A stretch of DNA of 64,000 nucleotides from Lutraria lutraria (GCA_964023205.1 OZ026843.1:6805029-6869028); one strand, 5' to 3'. Positions 14,381-27,583 are shown, counted from the stretch's first letter. A program made the numbers and translations. Notes: generated by a model from the letters alone, not told the origin.

Positions 14381-15680
14381 TCAATTTGGACTTAGTCGCA
14401 TGTTTTCATGCTGGTCCGACCCCTGTGCGACCGGTTTACTCTTAACCCATTGAAATCTGTCCCTTCCCTGAGCAGGTACAATAGGCACCCCAGAATTGAA
14501 ATTGCCAGACCCTGCGTTAAAGACAGGTGAGCCCTTGTTGCCATAGTAGTTATTTACAGGTGGATTAGTGTTTCTAAAGCCATTTTTATGATGATTAGGT
14601 TTATGGAATGATCGTGTTGGATGAATCAAGGTGCTATGTTGTTGATTGTTGAACATGTTGTGCTGATACTTATTGTTATAACTAGACTTGTACTGATGTT
14701 GCTGCTGAAAGACATCACTCTTCATCGCCATAGCTTTCAGTTTATTAGCACTAGTACGCGTAGTAACAATGTTCGTATTCATGTTAAAGCGATGTTGTTG
14801 TTGTCTCAACATATCTTCGATGTCAACAGTGTGGGCTTGATTCTCCAAATTGCCATCATCCTTAACAACAGCAAGCTGACAAAATGCTCCTTGACTTTCA
14901 CCAAACCTATTAAAAGGATAACAAAAAATACATTTCTAAAAAACATCTTACCACCTATTAATCATGTTTAAAATATGCTAGCTGTCTTCATGATAACCTG
15001 TATGTCTAAACGGTGACAACCACAGGGAAAGTATTTATAATCAATTTCAAGCTTTTGAAGAGCAGAAAAAGTGAGAAAAAGAAGTCAATCAATATAGAAT
15101 TTAATGTAGACTGTTGCTTGTTGTAAACATTGAATGGACAAGATTTGCTTTGAGTGGTCATGTTCTTAACTTTCAAGAAGGATTTATTCATTTAAGAGAA
15201 ACAAGACTTAATAATCAAGTTAACGAGAAAAAGACTTAAAAATCAATTCAACTTTTACACAAAAAGCGGCAAATTAAACACAAAAGGGACTGTGCAAATT
15301 AATGGTGAAAAAATATGCATCAAGGAATAAAGAAATAACTAAATTAGTTCAGTCATTTTCAAAACGTACCTGCAGCACACTTCTTTAGGGTCAACCCAGA
15401 GGGTCATCTCATGAGGTAAGTTGAGATCAGTATACTGAACTCCACAATTATTGGCAACTTTCTCTAAAATAGGATCAATAGGTTCAGAGTGATTGATTCG
15501 AATACATCTGTAACCTTGACCTTTTGTTGGATCATCAGCATACCAGTGGTTCTTGAATCTATCAACTAATGTAGCTGACAACTGACTGGAGATCTCATCT
15601 ATTTTCTCCTTAGACAAATTCTCATTCATTTTGATGAGGCGAGTAACGAAAACAACTGCTGCTGCTATTTCTTCCCTCAT
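14381..15680 (-). CDS. Btg3/4: BTG3/BTG4-like antiproliferative (APRO/Tob-BTG family) protein
   Basis: There are two coding exons, 15680-15370 and 14906-14381, with donor CAG|GTACGT and acceptor AATAG|G. They join in phase to restore an Arg codon in CCR-FGE and give 278 aa; vertebrate BTG3 is about 250 aa. The start is ATG at 15680: MREEIAAAVVFVTRL matches BTG3/4 N-termini, while the in-frame codon further upstream is GTG. Box A lies at about residues 42-64 (KNHWYADDPTKGQGYRCIRI) and box B at about 89-104 (LPHEMTLWVDPKEVCCR). The CCRFGE continuation separates the BTG3/4 branch from BTG1/2. The C-terminal half is Gln/Asn/His-rich with no folded domain visible. Family members bind the CAF1/CCR4-NOT deadenylase through the APRO domain and restrain proliferation. 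BTG3 versus BTG4 orthology cannot be decided by eye. Confidence 0.93.
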
Positions 15681-17009
15681 AGTTGTCTCTTTTGACAGAC
15701 ACACAAATCTCTAACATGAGAAAGAACTTCAAATTGCCACTAGTCTTGGTTAAGATGTTTTTTCTCAACTCTACTTTCCATATATCTTTTCTCACTAAAA
15801 TTTGTAAAAAATATAATTATTGGATATAAAACTTCTAAACATTTCATATTTACATTTTATGTTGTGTGCTGATTAGTAATAACCAGAGTCATTCAGTCAA
15901 GGTACTTCATGCCAAATCTAATTCCACTATGTACAACCACCATCAGAAAACTTCCATTCTTAAAAATTTCTACCTTTATAATGGCTACCGTGGGTTAACG
16001 AAAGTTGTTTTAAGTTGAAACACATCAGCGTCTCATTTATGGTTTAGTCTTTAACATGCCAGCTACTTGAATTATTTGCACAGTGAATTTTCGAGTGATG
16101 TTGACCATGACACTGGCATTTAATTCGCATCCGTTTTGTTTTCCTTAGAGAGATAGTGGGGTGAAACAAAACATAAAATGCACCTTTCAGAAAAGGTAGA
16201 CATAACTATGTTCAAATTAAAACTTATAAGAATGAGTTTTCTAGTAAATTCTACCTAGTATTTAGTAGTAACCTACTGACTACTGACTAACTGAGCAGTC
16301 CAAACTGTTCAAAGATATTGTAATTATCTTGCCCAATGGTTTTAATTAGGGATTTTAAACAAAAATATGCAGTTCTTTTTTAGACTGTGCGGGATGAGGC
16401 CAAATAAAATGTGTCACAAGCAGTCCTAACTCCTATCAACGTGACAAGGATGGACACAGACAAAACCAGCATGTTCTAGAGGACAGAGGTCAATTAATTT
16501 TTATTATACATCTTTTTTTATGAAAAAATATCCACTGAGGGATAATGTTTATAGATATTATGGAGAGAAAACATACTTTTCGCATAAGGAATCAATCATT
16601 TCAATGGGACCATGTTAGCCCCAATTCAGAATGAACAACACGAGACTCGCGAGTGTAGCAAAAGTTATCTTAATGCCACATGGTCTTCAGAGACGAACGA
16701 CTATCTAATACGAGTGAAAAATTGGATCATCATATCGTCAAATTTCAGTTCTATAATCATTACATACAGAAATCCAAATGTATTATAAAAACAACACACA
16801 CTTAATCTATTAATAGAAAGGTCGATTTGTAAACATTTCACGATTCTTCTCTTTGTTCGAGCCATAAGGAAAAGTGAGATTTTTAATAATATAGAAAACA
16901 AAAAGAAATTTAAGTCCTTAAGAAAGACGAACAGTTAATTGGGCAGATTATGGATCTAAATAAGATTACACAATAAGAGAATACGCGATGTACGTGCGAC
17001 AAATTTACC
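15681..17009 (-). other. BTG gene 5' UTR and leader intron (proposed)
   Basis: Thirty bases upstream of the ATG there is a good minus-strand acceptor: a pyrimidine-rich tract then GTTAG, with the exon starting at 15710. A candidate donor, GAGAG|GTAAAT, lies at 17009/17008, just inside a CpG-dense block. That predicts a non-coding first exon upstream of 17009 and an intron of about 1.3 kb. No other gene is seen between 15.7 and 17.0 kb. Confidence 0.4.
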
Positions 17010-17215
17010 TCTCAGAATATTTTCTTCTCTTCACAAAATAAATATGTCGGACTTCGTGCCTTTTCCTCCAATCAAAATCGTCGAATGCTTTCGTTAAAAA
17101 GTCGGTAGCGTAATACGTTTCTGCGGGTCAAAGTTTGTGAAATGGAACCAGTAGGCGATTCGCGTTGTGTACCATTTCGCATGAATCCGAAGTATACGCG
17201 ATACTGATCACATAG
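16980..17215 (-). promoter_or_regulatory. CpG-dense presumed promoter of the BTG gene
   Basis: About twenty CpG dinucleotides occur in roughly 230 bases, far denser than the flanking AT-rich DNA (runs such as TCGTCGAATGCTTTCG and GGCGATTCGCG). A CCAAT-type sequence (ATTGG on the gene's strand) is near 17066-17072. No TATA box is claimed. It lies directly upstream of the proposed leader-exon donor at 17009. Confidence 0.35.
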
Positions 17216-20200
17216 ACTGTAAACACATTAACTGTGATATGTCACATATTATATTTTATTTTTAATTAAGGATATGTATGACATCTTTCTTATCTCATGT
17301 TTTTGTCATTTAATTTAGGTTGTACAGTATACAGTAATGAGTTATAATTATGTACAGTACTTGGCGTACGTGCTTTTATGAATGTGTCATTAGTATATAA
17401 CGTAACATATTTTTTTGTATGTTGTTATATATCTACAGCTTATTGATGATTATTGAGATTGTTTACTCTCGCCATCCACACGGACGAGCTTAATTAATGC
17501 TTATTGCGATGTATTTCGTTTAATATACACAATGTACCAGCTAGCTAACTTTATTAGGTGTGGGGGACAGAAACAATCGTTCCGGGTCTGCATCAAAAGC
17601 AAATACAATTCACGAAAGATAGACCAACAGACGGACGGTCGAAACCATTTACTGTAGATATCACTGAGTATTGACAAAATGAAAGCGTACGGATTGATTG
17701 TGCATAAGAGAAAACTTTTAATTCATGCATAATTTGCGTAAATCATATTCAAATGTGATATATGTTAAATAGTTATATTCTAACCCAAATATGTTAATTT
17801 TATTATGCTCGAGAATGATATTTTCTAACTTTTGGCATGTTTATCTTACAAATTATTTACAATCAACAAAAATGTAATATGATAGATGATAATTTCTTTT
17901 CAAATCCATTAATCCAATTGGCCCATGAGGAAAACATATTTACGACATATTTTCAGCATTATATGTATAATAAAATAACTATACTTTCATACATATACCT
18001 ACACACAAAACAAAACATTTGATACAATCCTAAGTCAGTTTGGGAAAAGCTCTGCGAATGACCAAAATACAATCATAATGGAGTATGAATGGTACTTATT
18101 CCCAAGAGTTCCAAAAGCCCGACCAATTAGCCGAGTTGACAGAGTTTTAGAAAGGCAAACATTTCTCAGTGGCTATATATTCAGTGTTTCTTCAGTATTT
18201 TTTGCACGTGTTGTTTTATAAATGCAAAAGTAATGCAGATTATTTAAGTCGATTGGACTGGTATTAAACGTGCATTAAAATGGATTTTATTTCTTCAATT
18301 TCTAAAATGGAATAATACCATACCAGTTCTCAAAGTTGATAGTCTTTTACATGAATTGATACTCTGTTAAAAATATCTGGAAACATTTTGATAGCCTGCT
18401 TTGTACATGCATGTATTTAAATTAATATTTTCTACTGCATTTATTTGATATCAGCGATAGACTATTATGACGAAATAAAAGCGATTGCATGGGTTTATTT
18501 AATATTTATTGTTGATCTGTTTATAAGATAAACTTAATGAGAATGATATTACATGTTTCATAAAAACGAGACACGATGTCTAGAGTTGCCGTATCTTGTG
18601 AACAGTATCATCGGTAAGTTTTCGTGGGATGAGGTGACTTCAGAATGAAATAGGGCAATTAGTTCGTACAGGGTGTGTGCCAAATATTTTGACCAATTGT
18701 TGACCGAAAAGAATACACGTAACTTTAGTTTTAACGGCCCATCAGCATTTTGAAAACAATAGATAAAATGATAGTAAAATATAAAAAATATGTTTAATTA
18801 GCTCTAAAACAATATTAACATATATAATGCCTTTCTTAAGCTACACCTCGTAAAAATATTGACATATGCTTTTCTTATTTATTTGCAATATCATTGAAAA
18901 CAATGCTGTGCTAAATTTCTATCATGTACTTCGTGATTAAAAAAGAAAAGTTCGGAATGCTTTTATTGCAAGTAAAAGTTAGTTTCACTGATAAGATATC
19001 TTTCTAGTTAATATAAGACCTACTTTAATTGCAACAAGGGACTTTAAACTAAGGGAGATAATTCATGAGATGAAATTCGGTAAAGAGACGACGGTATACG
19101 TATTTCTTCGAAAATGGAACCTCTAAAAATGCTTGGAATGTTTGTGTTGTCAGTATTTTGATTATTGCTAAAATCATCATGACCCTAAAACACATATACA
19201 CTGTAACTTGAGAGAGTAAATATAGCTAAATAAATGCTTCATCGCTTTGCTAATCATGCAGTCATATCGTACACATATCATTCACAAAGATGTTAGATAT
19301 AATTGCTTAGTAATACACTTATAGTGATAAAATATACAAAATGTATTTTAGATTGATATGCACGAGCATATGTAGTCTGTAGTCTGGTACCCGTCTCCAA
19401 TCCTAACCCAATACTGTAAGATTTGAGACGGGTATCAGACTAGAGCATATGGTGGGTTTATTATGGCCACCAAACAGCAGATATCAATTTCATTTCTCAA
19501 AATGATATTAGATAGAACGGATCAGTTTCCGCACAGGAAGTGGTATATCTTTGTTATATTGAACAGACAGTCGAAATTCTTCAACATTACCACTCAGATG
19601 TACAATAAAACCTCATTTACAAACACCTCCGTCATAACGACTAATTCATTATAACATACTCGTATGATATGCCCTACATATTTCAATTTAATTTGTTAAT
19701 GAGTAAACCTCCATGATTAGCCGTTTTTCTTCGGGTCTCATGCAAAGGTTGCCTTTTTATTCAAGTTTTGTTGTATCAATCGAAACGGCATGAATGTAAA
19801 AGTACCTTCAATAACTTAAAATAAATATGATCCGGAAACTACGTGATGATTAATTTTAGTGGTATACATTGTCTTTCAAAGAACAACAATACAGTATTTA
19901 CAATACAAAGGTTAATTTATGTACTGTCTATTTAGTATTTATGTCTCCATTAACTCAAATATAAATACGTCATACAGTGACCAAACGAAAACGGTCGGAA
20001 TAATGAGGTGATCATGTTTATTGGGTGGAAGTATAGAGAAAACGGTTCGAAATTGACAGGTCTTTGAATGTGAATGGTCAAACTATTGAAGTGATCTTCA
20101 ATCGAAGTGTTACGGTATTTGCGTCGTTTGATTATAAATATTAAACGGAGGAACACTTGCGAGCACTTAACCTACATAATTATTTCACATGATTTTTTAA

Positions 20201-21456
20201 GTCAAAGTACAAGGTTTCACAGTTTACTTATTTAAAAAAACATATTTACGATAAAACCTTACCATTAAGACCAAAATTGTGATATTAAAGCAGTCTTTTT
20301 ATTGAGGTCGTTTCTTATTATTTGTCTAGAATTTTGAGGAAATACATGCTATGAAAACCGGCTCAAAGATAATTACATGTAGTCGTTATGGCGAGATCGT
20401 CGTACTATTGAGATGGTTGCTAAGTGTGGTTTTACTGTATGTAGCTATAGTTATCTGCTTATATGCTTCAGTGTACATTTAATATGCATTATAGTGCCGC
20501 GCACATGTCGTTTTCTCTTGCTTAGTTTGAAAATTATTTATTGCACAGAGACTGTGGGAAAACTAATAAACAGAAACAAATTGGATTATTATTTAGTTGA
20601 TATTTATTTATCACTGAAATTACCAAATTGTACGAAAATTTGTGCAATCGTCTTTTGAATTTGATGGATAAGTTGATAATTTAATCAAGGACGCTCGAGA
20701 TCTATAGTAACCCTGGTTAAATGAAAATGAACTGTCTGCATTGGGAAAGTTATATGTAGGTATTTTTTTTTATTAATTTCCTTTCCAGACATTAGTTATT
20801 GTATTAAAGGTTTAGTTTGTTTTATTGCTAGATTTCATTTTGATATTTCTGTTATACACGACGGTCGGTCCACATGGTCAGTTTTCATGGACTAATTTAC
20901 AAGGAGGTAGCAATTTATCCACAAATCAGTGTTAAATATACACAAACAAAACAATAATTAACATTTATTATTTACGTGCAAGGAACAGCGATACTATCTA
21001 ATTTTGCAAAATTATTCAACTTTTAGGCGTTATGGATTTACATATACAAATTTCTTAATTCAATTCAATCGAATTTAACACAAGCTGGTTATTCTAGCTG
21101 CCATGACCAGGATATTAATTCGTTTGAATTCAAACCAGCTATTTTCGATAGTTTTTTACCTAGTCTTTTCACGCCATACACTATTAAACAAGCTTGACAA
21201 ATACTATTCCCTTATCAATTACGAAAAATTAATGTTCCACTAACTTTCATCTTAAAGTTTATTGTTGAAAACTCGTCGTACGAGACTTAAAATAAACGCC
21301 ATCCTCCAATAAACGCTCCGCCCCTATATAACGCCCCACCCTCTGTGAGAAAAAACCCCAGCAATAAATACTTTAGTAGTCCTTCTTGTTATATCTAATT
21401 TGGCCACAAATCGTTCTAACAAAACTGGTGTAGTTTTCATTCAAAAGTACAGTGTA
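17216..21456. other. Gene-poor AT-rich intergenic region
   Basis: I see no ORF with a family motif and no tandem array. A short ATG segment followed by a GTAAGT donor is present near 18577-18614, but nothing connects it to a gene. Short ORFs such as 17837-18022 and 20413-20658 are low-complexity AT-rich frames. Confidence 0.5.
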
Positions 21457-21640
21457 CAGTTAAAACTGTGAACTAAGGCCACACTTGGGAAATACAAAAT
21501 GTGGTCTTTATTGACAAGTCGCCTTTATTCGGACGTAATTTTGATTTAAATAATTGATTACGACTTTCAAAAGAATGACCTTTATTCGTAGAACGACCGT
21601 TGCCTTTATTCGGAGGTGGCCGCTAACACATGTTTGATCG
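21457..21640. mobile_element. MITE, CAGTCAAACCTG family (copy a)
   Basis: A 5' TA is followed by CAGTTAAAACTGTGAAC, then GGCCACACTTGGGAAATAC and alternating CTTTATTCGGA blocks. It ends GGCCGCTAACACATGTTTGATCG before TA. The ends are imperfect inverted repeats with a TA target, typical of Tc1/mariner or pogo-like nonautonomous elements. No ORF. Confidence 0.7.
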
Positions 21641-23791
21641 TACTTAAAATTAAAACGATATTATAAATTACAAGTGTGTGATATTGATATAGTTGGATTC
21701 ATTTAATGAGCACGGAAATATACGGACTTGGGTGTTCAGGTTACCTACCCGTGAGAAGATAGTAGATTGGGTTCGAAAGACCTTTATAAATATGATTTCC
21801 AGGGTGTAAAAGTGGGATCCATAATTATATAGGCTGCAGACGATTTCTTGTTGACTCAGGAGCAATATTTTGAATCAAAACATGATAAATTATATAAATC
21901 ATGAAATGTTACTTGCTTGGATTTTTCAAAGGATTCATGACGACAGCCCTCGCTTCCCCTAAATCACCACTTGGAAGAATTACTTTTGAAACAGACCTGT
22001 AGTGCACCGAGCACCGTATGGGATGTCAAATGATGAAGTAACAAAACTGTTTGACACTCTATATGAGCATATACATTTGTATTTGTACAATCAAACCCAG
22101 ATAAATACAACTATAGACCACAATACAAAGTGTCAGCCTCTAAATGAATTATCTGTAGACAACATTGATAACAAGATAATCCAAAGTATTAATTTGCAAG
22201 GTCGTACATTGATGATAAACACTTTTTTGTCTTAAAGTAATACAACACATCATCATTTTATCTACACCGAGTCGACTGAGGTCCGATTTACCCAAAGACA
22301 AGTGTGATATAATCATAACAGTGTAAGGGAGAAAAAATAAGTATACTTTATCATATTTACAATACGATTCGGAGATAATTTACAACGCGAGGAAATTAAA
22401 TTTTCAATATATAACAAATCGTGTGCAGTGAAGGTATTACAGCATTTGAAAACTTCCTTGAGCATATATAACGATCACGTAAGGATAATTTGATACAATC
22501 TTTGTGTTTTTGTTTAACGCAAATAGTTTGTTTACCTTCTGCTGTTTCGTCCGCTTTAACATATGAATAATATGATGTATTACAGGTACGTACATACTAT
22601 CTTATTCTTTGTGATGTATATGAGATACTTAAGTTATAAATACGTGTGTCAACATACCCGAATAATACGCTACAATGTTCATCCTCACGACTTAAATGGC
22701 GACTCGTTGTTTTAGCATCAAGGTATGCCAGGAAAAACTTGGGTCACAACGAACAAAATTAAAATGAATTTAGCGAACAAGATATAAATATGATTATGAA
22801 TGTTTGTTTTAAAAGAAAACAATAGGCTTATGGGGGTTAGACCGTTCTAAACTTTGTCCTAGTTGAGACCAGTTGGACCATTAGCAAGGTAAGTCATACT
22901 CTTTTAAACATTGTATTTAAATCATTCTTATTTCTTTTTATTTTATGGTCGTGATTTAAGCATGCTTTTATCGGGCGTTCAGAAGTAAATCCAACTAGTT
23001 AGCCTCAATTCTGTAACCTTGTTCTCCGCAAGTTACTATCCATGATTTACTCAATTCACCGTTGAGGACGAATACTCCTAGAAACATAATGTACTCAGCC
23101 AAACCTTCATCACCGAAAATATATGTGGTACACTGAGTTCGTACTCACACAGTCCGTGTCATTAACTTTAAAGTTACCCCATATTGAGAGAAGATGGATG
23201 TCTTCACACAGCGCATTAATTAGTAGTACAATGAATGCCGATATAGTTTCATGACCCACTTAGGTCTAACTGCTCGATGTTTCATATACAAATATACCAT
23301 TTAAAATAGAATGTATTATTCCCCGAAATGTATGTAAGAATCATCATATCACTATTTAATACTGTTTTGCATTAATCAAAGGCAAACTATTTCAAGGAGT
23401 AAAAAAAACGTTTGTTTTTTGTTTTACCAAACCGAGCGTAACCCCCCGCTATTTTATCAGGCCCGAGAAATAGAGCAACCATGCACTTTCTCTCTTTTTT
23501 ATATCTTTCAACTCGTTCTCATGAGCCAAAAATGTCCCTACCTGCCTATTCTATTTTTAATGAGCATGTGATCAGAAATACACAACCATTACGTACCTTC
23601 TATATATATTCTTCCTAAGTCTGATTACAATCTAAACATTCATTAACTATATATACTTTGATATGCGTTAAAGTTAACTTCCTTCTTTCATTTCCCTGTA
23701 CTAAATAAAGTTTCAATTTTCTTACAAAATCTTGAATACAGTTTCTGTTGAAGAAGACATTAATACATTTGTAATATTTTACATATATAAT
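21641..23791. other. Intergenic stretch with no supported gene
   Basis: Two short overlapping frames (21901-22002 and 22002-22235) look less AT-biased than their surroundings but are frameshifted relative to each other and match nothing I can defend. A consensus-like donor (AGCAAG|GTAAGT) lies near 22886, without a recognisable exon before it. Confidence 0.4.
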
Positions 23792-24346
23792 CAGTCAAAC
23801 CTGTAAATAAAGGTCACCTTGGGAAATACATAATATTTCTTTATTGACAGGTGACCCTTATTCAGAGGTTATCTTGTTCTTAATAAACGGAGACGGTTTT
23901 TAAAAGAATGGTCTTTAACCACAAGCTGGCTTTAAATAAGATTCTGTCGTCCATTCCAATCCTTTCCAAATTTGATATAAAATTGTGTATAATTACCTAT
24001 ATGTACAATGTATCATAGGTGGGAATAAATACTGTATACGTCTTTAATTCTGCAGGTGCAAAATTTGGCGTTTTTAAGATGTTCATGAATTAGCGGGTTC
24101 TATATTTGGCGGTTTCATATCCAACCGCCAAAATAAAACCATGTCATGTCTTCTTAAGCGCCATAATTAAAACACTTAAAAAAATAAGTTTCCACCATTA
24201 TATATTGGCGCAGTCTAGATTTGGCGGCTCCGATGCTGACAGCCAATATCGCCAAAATAAAACGGGCGCCAATATTAAGACGTATACAGTATGTTTAAAC
24301 CAAGCTGGTTTTTCTTCGGAGGTGACCGCTTACACTGGTTTGAGTG
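23792..24346. mobile_element. MITE of the CAGTCAAACCTG family (copy b), split by a nested insertion
   Basis: The left end CAGTCAAACCTGTAAATAAAGG is followed by the usual body down to about 23945. The matching right end (TTCGGAGGTGACCGCTTACACTGGTTTGAGTG) appears only at about 24300-24346. Between them lies a separate inverted-repeat element (24030-24291). Confidence 0.65.
24030..24291. mobile_element. Nested MITE with GGCG-rich subterminal repeats
   Basis: Termini ACTGTATACGTCTTTAAT and (reverse complement of the right end) ACTGTATACGTCTTAAT are inverted repeats bounded by TA. The interior carries many copies of TTTGGCG / CGCCAAA in both orientations. A 95-aa ORF across it (24106-24393) is a by-product. 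Confidence 0.65.
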
Positions 24347-25104
24347 TAAAACATGCATTTATATCATGGCGTATATCGATAGAGAATAGATAAATCTACA
24401 TGTTCCAATTTATTTCAAATTGACATGTCAAACATTGAGCGAGATAATATGCACATTCAAACACTGAACGACAGTTTCTCTATTTGCTTGAATATGGATA
24501 TTTTAACTTGAATGTGTATTTTCGAAGCACTAGTACTTCAATGTTGATAAATCAAATTTATGGACTTCGAGACCTTACATAAGTTTCTTTGATACATATC
24601 TTAGATACTGAAGCTAGAGAAAAGTGTATTTCTAGTTACATGCTCATCAAAAAAATGTCTTCTTCATTTACATATCATTATGCAAAGGTAGAACGTGGTA
24701 TAGTCTTAGGTCGCGGGTAAAATATAGGTAAGTCGGTTTAGAAGGAACAACACTATTTCTTTCTCGACAAATTAATATCATAATTTATAAACCCTCCCTT
24801 TAGTTAAAAAGTCCAGTTTTAACAAGAAAAACTATAACAAAACGTTATAGGTAGACGAATTACAAAAAGCATATTGGTTTATGTTTTTTGTATGAAGTTG
24901 CTTTTTCATAAATCCTCCATTAAGGAGAGTATAACATATTTACATGATATGAGTAATACACATATATTGACAATCATGAGTATTTGACAAATGAATAAAT
25001 TCATGTTTATAGTCCACAAGCACGTGGTAATATCATACGTATACCCTACATCAATCAAATAGAATAAACCCTAAATGTTAACAAATTCACCATAATCTGC
25101 TATG

Positions 25105-25600
25105 ATATCCATTGTAAAGGTTTGACATTTCATAGATGTACCCATTGTTAAAGGTATGACATTTCATAGATGTATCCATTGTAAAGGTTGAGGCATCTTA
25201 TGGATGTATCCATTGTTAGAGGTAAGACATTTCATAGATGTATCCATTGTAAAGGTTTGACATTTCATAGATGTATCCATTGTTAAAGGTATGACATTTC
25301 ATAGATGTATCCATTGTAAAGGTTTGACATTTCATAGATGTATCCATTATTAAATGTATGACATTTCATAGATGTATCCATGCATTGTAAAAGATATGAC
25401 ATTTCATTAGATGTATCCATTGTAAAAGGTTTAACATGTCATATAGCTGTATCCATTGTAAAGGGTAAGGCATCTTATGGATGTATTCATTGTAAAAGGT
25501 TTAACATTTCATAGATGTAGTAATTGTAAAAGGTTTGACATTTCATAGAATTATTCATTGTAGAAGGGGCATTATTCTATTGATATCATCATTATAAAAA
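25105..25600. repeat. Minisatellite, about 34-bp unit, about 14 copies
   Basis: The unit reads roughly ATCCATTGTAAAGGTTTGAC plus ATTTCATAGATGT. Repeat starts recur about every 33-35 bases, with drift at the right end (GTAATTG, TTCATTG, ATCATTA). No protein reading across the array is credible. Confidence 0.9.
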
Positions 25601-26169
25601 GTATGACATGTTTTTGATATCGCCATTCGAAGATATGACACGTCATCAATTTTATACGACATTACATAGAAGCGAAACTCAAGATTGTGCACACAGATCA
25701 AATTTATCAAATTTAATTCACATTGTAAGGTATAGTCTGTATTAAACTGTCTAGCTATTCCAGTACAAGTGACATTTTATCTGTTAATTCTTGCAAGTCA
25801 TTCTATTCGTTTATTGAACTATGGCAAACGATGCATTTGATGTCTTACAGTGAAACCTAGAGAAATATTTTTTACCATAGTTTTGGCCATTGTTTGTCGA
25901 ATGGCAGATCTATATCAGTGTTGAATATTATCTTGTTTGTTTTGATCTTCATAATAATTATGGCCATACCAGTTTATTTATCGTGTGGTCTTTAAGTACA
26001 ACCATATCTTTCCCTGTTGTCCGACACGTATACAATTTGAACTTACATTGACAAATGATAAAAAAATGGTATCATATTTTATCTAAGATGAGTAGTACCC
26101 AATCTGTTAACCGTATCAGACGAGTGTACAATCACCAAGTAAATATGCGCAGAATGTATGTAATTTTGC

Positions 26170-27065
26170 ACAGTAAAACATCCATTATTAACATTTCAAT
26201 AAAAGACATCCTCATCATAAGACTACTCATTATTAGACCGCTCATTATAAAAACGCACAATTAAAGTCCACCTCATCATAAGACCACTAATTATTAGACC
26301 TCTTGATAAAAGCCCACTCTTTATTAGACTACTCATCATAAGATCACTGTTTATAAGATTACTCATTATAAGAACCATTATTATAAAACAACCTCATTAT
26401 TAGACCACTCTTTATTAGACTACTCATTATAAGAACCATTATTATAAGGCTACTCATTGTAAGAACCTGTATTATAAGACCACTCATTATAAGACCACTC
26501 TTTATTAGACTACTCATTATAAGAACCATTATTATAAAACAACCTCATTATTAGACCACTCTTTATCAGACTACTCATTATAAGAACCATTTTTATACGG
26601 CTACTCACTATAAGAACCTGTATTATCAGACTACTCATTATAAGACCACTCTTTTATCAGACTACTCATTATTAGACCACTCTTTTATTAGATTACTCAT
26701 TATAAGACCACTCTTTTATCAGACTACTCATTATAAGACCACTCTTTTATCAGACTACTCATTATTAGACCACTCTTTTATTAGATTACTCATTATTAGA
26801 CCACTCTTTTATCAGACTACTCATTATAAGACCAATCTTTTATCAGACTACTCATTATTAGACCACTCTTTTATCAGACTACTCATTATAAGACCACTCT
26901 TTATCAGACTACTCGCGATAAGACCACTCTTTATCAGACTACTCATTATAAGACCACTCATTATAAGACTTTCATCATAAGAGTGACTACTCATCATAAG
27001 AACCATTATTATACTGCTACACATTATAAGAACCATTATTATAAGGCTACTAATTACTAGCACTT
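26170..27065. repeat. Tandem repeat array, about 15-bp unit in about 30-bp higher-order dimers
   Basis: The core is ACTCATTATAAGACC, alternating with ACTCTTTTATCAGACT. The left third is degenerate and the central part (about 26620-26960) is most regular, suggesting recent expansion there. The ORF at 26848-27063 on the minus strand is only the array read as protein (SLIM-type repeats). Confidence 0.9.
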
Positions 27066-27572
27066 GTATAAAACCACATCATTTTCAAACTGGTTTTCTG
27101 TATTCACCTTTATTTTTACTTCATAATGAAATCACCTCAATATGAGGACTTATTGTTCGATGCCTAAGGTGACATTGATAACAAGGCTTTAATACATTTA
27201 CTGGAATACACTTCAATAAACTCTTATCTCTTCTACACCGAGTATCAATTTTAGTTTTTAAAGCAGAGATAAATAACACACAGTTGTTTTTAAAACATAG
27301 ATAAAACAAATAAATTACAATTCTTTCTAAGTTTCGGAATTTGAAATCAATATGCGGAAGATGATAGTTTTGCTCGACATTCTACTCATGGTTGGACTTT
27401 GTTCGGTGAAAAATACCAACACAATTGAATAGATGTATATCATTTCTAATTTGATTATGTAATTGAACTAGCATATTAAGTGTAGTAACAGGCAGGCATA
27501 TTTGTACTTATTTTGAATGTATAGGAAATGTTTCTACATACAAATACATATGTCAGTCTTTCTTTTTCACAG
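27066..27572 (+). other. Region just upstream of the SLC16 coding exon 1
   Basis: No coding signal. It ends in a pyrimidine-rich tract and CACAG at 27568-27572, which looks like a splice acceptor. The true first exon is therefore probably non-coding and lies further upstream, possibly beyond the tandem array. Confidence 0.4.
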
Positions 27573-27583
27573 ACTGACTCAAA

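Noticed and set aside
14621..14971. 116-aa + strand ORF
   Set aside because: Antisense shadow of the BTG second coding exon; its Ile/Leu/Val runs mirror Gln/Asn codons.
15704..15704. Upstream BTG start adding eight residues
   Set aside because: The codon there is GTG, and the family N-terminus begins exactly at the ATG at 15680.
21901..22235. Possible Ty3/gypsy reverse transcriptase start (HRAPYGMSNDEV resembling an RRxPYxMxxEV region)
   Set aside because: The similarity is only a dozen residues, the preceding frame is shifted, and no downstream RT motif (YxDD) was found.
26848..27063. Minus-strand 71-aa ORF rich in SLIM repeats
   Set aside because: It is the 15-bp tandem array read as protein.
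25105..27065. Regularly spaced repeats that might suggest a CRISPR-like array
   Set aside because: The units are contiguous tandem copies without unique spacers, in a clearly eukaryotic intron-containing genome; they are minisatellites.
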